This document shows positions 21,523-22,384 of a stretch of DNA of 22,384 nucleotides, piece by piece. The position numbers were made by a program, and so were the translations under genes. The stretch is from contig PIYA01000003.1 of the NCBI GenBank assembly GCA_003601785.1, positions 1 through 22,384 of the forward strand. The letters are read 5' to 3'. The notes beneath the pieces were generated by a model. That model was not told where the DNA came from. It ran no database searches and saw nothing but the letters and a program-made list of their open reading frames with translations. The DNA comes from Candidatus Bathyarchaeota archaeon. Its GTDB lineage: Archaea > Thermoproteota > Bathyarchaeia > Bathyarchaeales > Bathycorpusculaceae. Within the stretch, counting starts at the first letter, position 1. Every line of letters starts with the position of its first letter.

Positions 21523-22384
21523 ATGCGAAAAATAACTTATAGGGAAGCGCTGCGAGAAGCGCTAAGAGAGGAGATGCGGAGAGACCCAACGGTGTTCTTG
21601 CTAGGTGAGGACATTGGAAGATACTGGGGTGGAGCCTTTAAGGTTACGGAAGGTTTGGCGGAAGAGTTTGGAGACGAAAGAGTTAGAGACACTCCGATTT
21701 CAGAGTCAGCCATAATAGGTGCAGCTGTCGGCGCAGCGATAACGGGTATGCGTCCAGTAGCTGAGATAATGTTCGGAGACTTGACAGCGTTAGCCGTGGA
21801 CCAGATTGCAAACCAAGCCGCAAAAATCCGTTACATGTTCGGAGGTCAAGCGAAGGTTCCTTTAGTGATTAGAACACCCTTCGGCGCGGGCGTAAATATC
21901 GCAGCGCATCACTCTCAAAGCTTGGAAGCTTGGTACATGCACGTTCCAGGCTTATACGTGGCTGTTCCGTCAACACCCTATGACGCGAAAGGACTCTTAA
22001 AAACAGCCATACGAAACGACAATCCAGTGTTCTTCTGCGAACACAAGCTGTTGTATCCGATTGAAGGAGAGGTTCCAGAAGAGGAGTATACTGTTCCTCT
22101 CGGAGTGGCTGACGTGAAAAGGGAAGGAGAGGACGTGACAGTTGTTGCTACACTTTACATGGTTCACAAGGCTCTTGAAGCTGCTGAGAAGCTTGAAACC
22201 GAAGGCATAAGTGTGGAGGTTGTTGACCCTAGAACCTTAACACCGTTAGACAAGCAAACGATAATCAAATCCGTTAAGAAAACCGGGAGACTTGTGGTTG
22301 TAAGTGAAGACTGCAAAACCGCTGGTGTAAGCGCCGAAATAGCCGCTGTGGTTGCTGAAGAAGCAATTGACTATTTAGACGCTC
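21523..22384 (+). CDS. 2-oxoacid dehydrogenase E1 component, beta subunit (3' truncated)
   Basis: The partner of the E1 alpha gene; together they form the alpha2beta2 decarboxylase. 287 codons are present before the window ends, of about 325 expected. Typical blocks are [63 protein letters not shown], and then [18 protein letters not shown]-like [21 protein letters not shown] with the conserved HHSQS, and the C-terminal domain ([30 protein letters not shown]). The ATG is preceded by GAGGTGAGG, six to fourteen bases upstream. E2 and E3 genes would be expected further right, outside the window. Confidence 0.94.
   Translation, partial: MRKITYREALREALREEMRRDPTVFLLGEDIGRYWGGAFKVTEGLAEEFGDERVRDTPISESAIIGAAVGAAITGMRPVAEIMFGDLTALAVDQIANQAAKIRYMFGGQAKVPLVIRTPFGAGVNIAAHHSQSLEAWYMHVPGLYVAVPSTPYDAKGLLKTAIRNDNPVFFCEHKLLYPIEGEVPEEEYTVPLGVADVKREGEDVTVVATLYMVHKALEAAEKLETEGISVEVVDPRTLTPLDKQTIIKSVKKTGRLVVVSEDCKTAGVSAEIAAVVAEEAIDYLDA

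Noticed and set aside
1..22384. CRISPR arrays, insertion sequences, integrases, toxin-antitoxin or defence genes
   Set aside because: No spaced repeat array, transposase, integrase or recognised defence domain was seen; the window reads as core chromosome.

Overview
The window looks like an ordinary chromosomal segment of an archaeon, most likely a TACK-group lineage such as Bathyarchaeia. That placement is inferred from gene content, not from a search. Archaeal signs seen directly are a tRNA-Lys gene with an intron in a textbook bulge-helix-bulge, TATA-like elements about 25 bases upstream of several starts, GGTGA-type ribosome binding sites with frequent TTG or GTG starts, and families typical of archaea: DUF373, COG1340 coiled-coil, archaeal Thg1, ADP-forming acyl-CoA synthetase beta subunit, a CdvA-like coiled-coil protein and an archaeal cis-prenyltransferase. 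No insertion sequence, CRISPR array, integrase or phage gene was seen.

Layout. 1-3195 (+): valyl-tRNA synthetase (5' end cut by the window edge), then an L-aspartate dehydrogenase. 3199-5130 (-): a class V aminotransferase followed directly by a GNAT acetyltransferase. 5211-5981 (+): a YbjQ/UPF0145 protein and a small PH-like protein. 5992-7855 (-): a histone-deacetylase-family hydrolase and a CdvA-like coiled-coil protein with a long acidic tail. 7856-8174 is an AT-rich regulatory region leading to a PadR regulator (8175-8546). Then come intron-containing tRNA-Lys(UUU), an HtpX-like membrane protease, an M20 peptidase, a solitary acyl-CoA synthetase beta subunit, and a structured leader followed by an MFS transporter. 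13361-15024 holds an overlapping Thg1/coiled-coil pair. 15065-17805 is an operon-like run of DUF373 membrane protein, methylthio-nucleoside phosphorylase and cis-prenyltransferase. 17812-20440 (-): a YchF/Obg-like GTPase and an exported transglutaminase-like protein. 20537-22384 (+): 2-oxoacid dehydrogenase E1 alpha and E1 beta, the latter cut by the right edge.

The genes are mostly housekeeping: translation (ValRS, tRNA-Lys, Thg1, YchF-like), NAD or aspartate metabolism, purine/methionine salvage, isoprenoid lipid carriers, protein quality control and acyl-CoA metabolism. No single large system is present. The most unusual signal is the roughly 117-base leader of the MFS transporter (about 11953-12069). 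It contains a 13-bp long-range stem, an internal hairpin, a seven-codon reading frame with its own ribosome binding site, and a segment that can pair with either of the two ribosome binding sites. This resembles a translational switch, but it is an inference from one sequence.

Several starts were moved from the longest open frame, using ribosome binding sites or TATA positions: aminotransferase (5130), HtpX (8803), M20 peptidase (9842), MFS (12070) and transglutaminase-like protein (20440).
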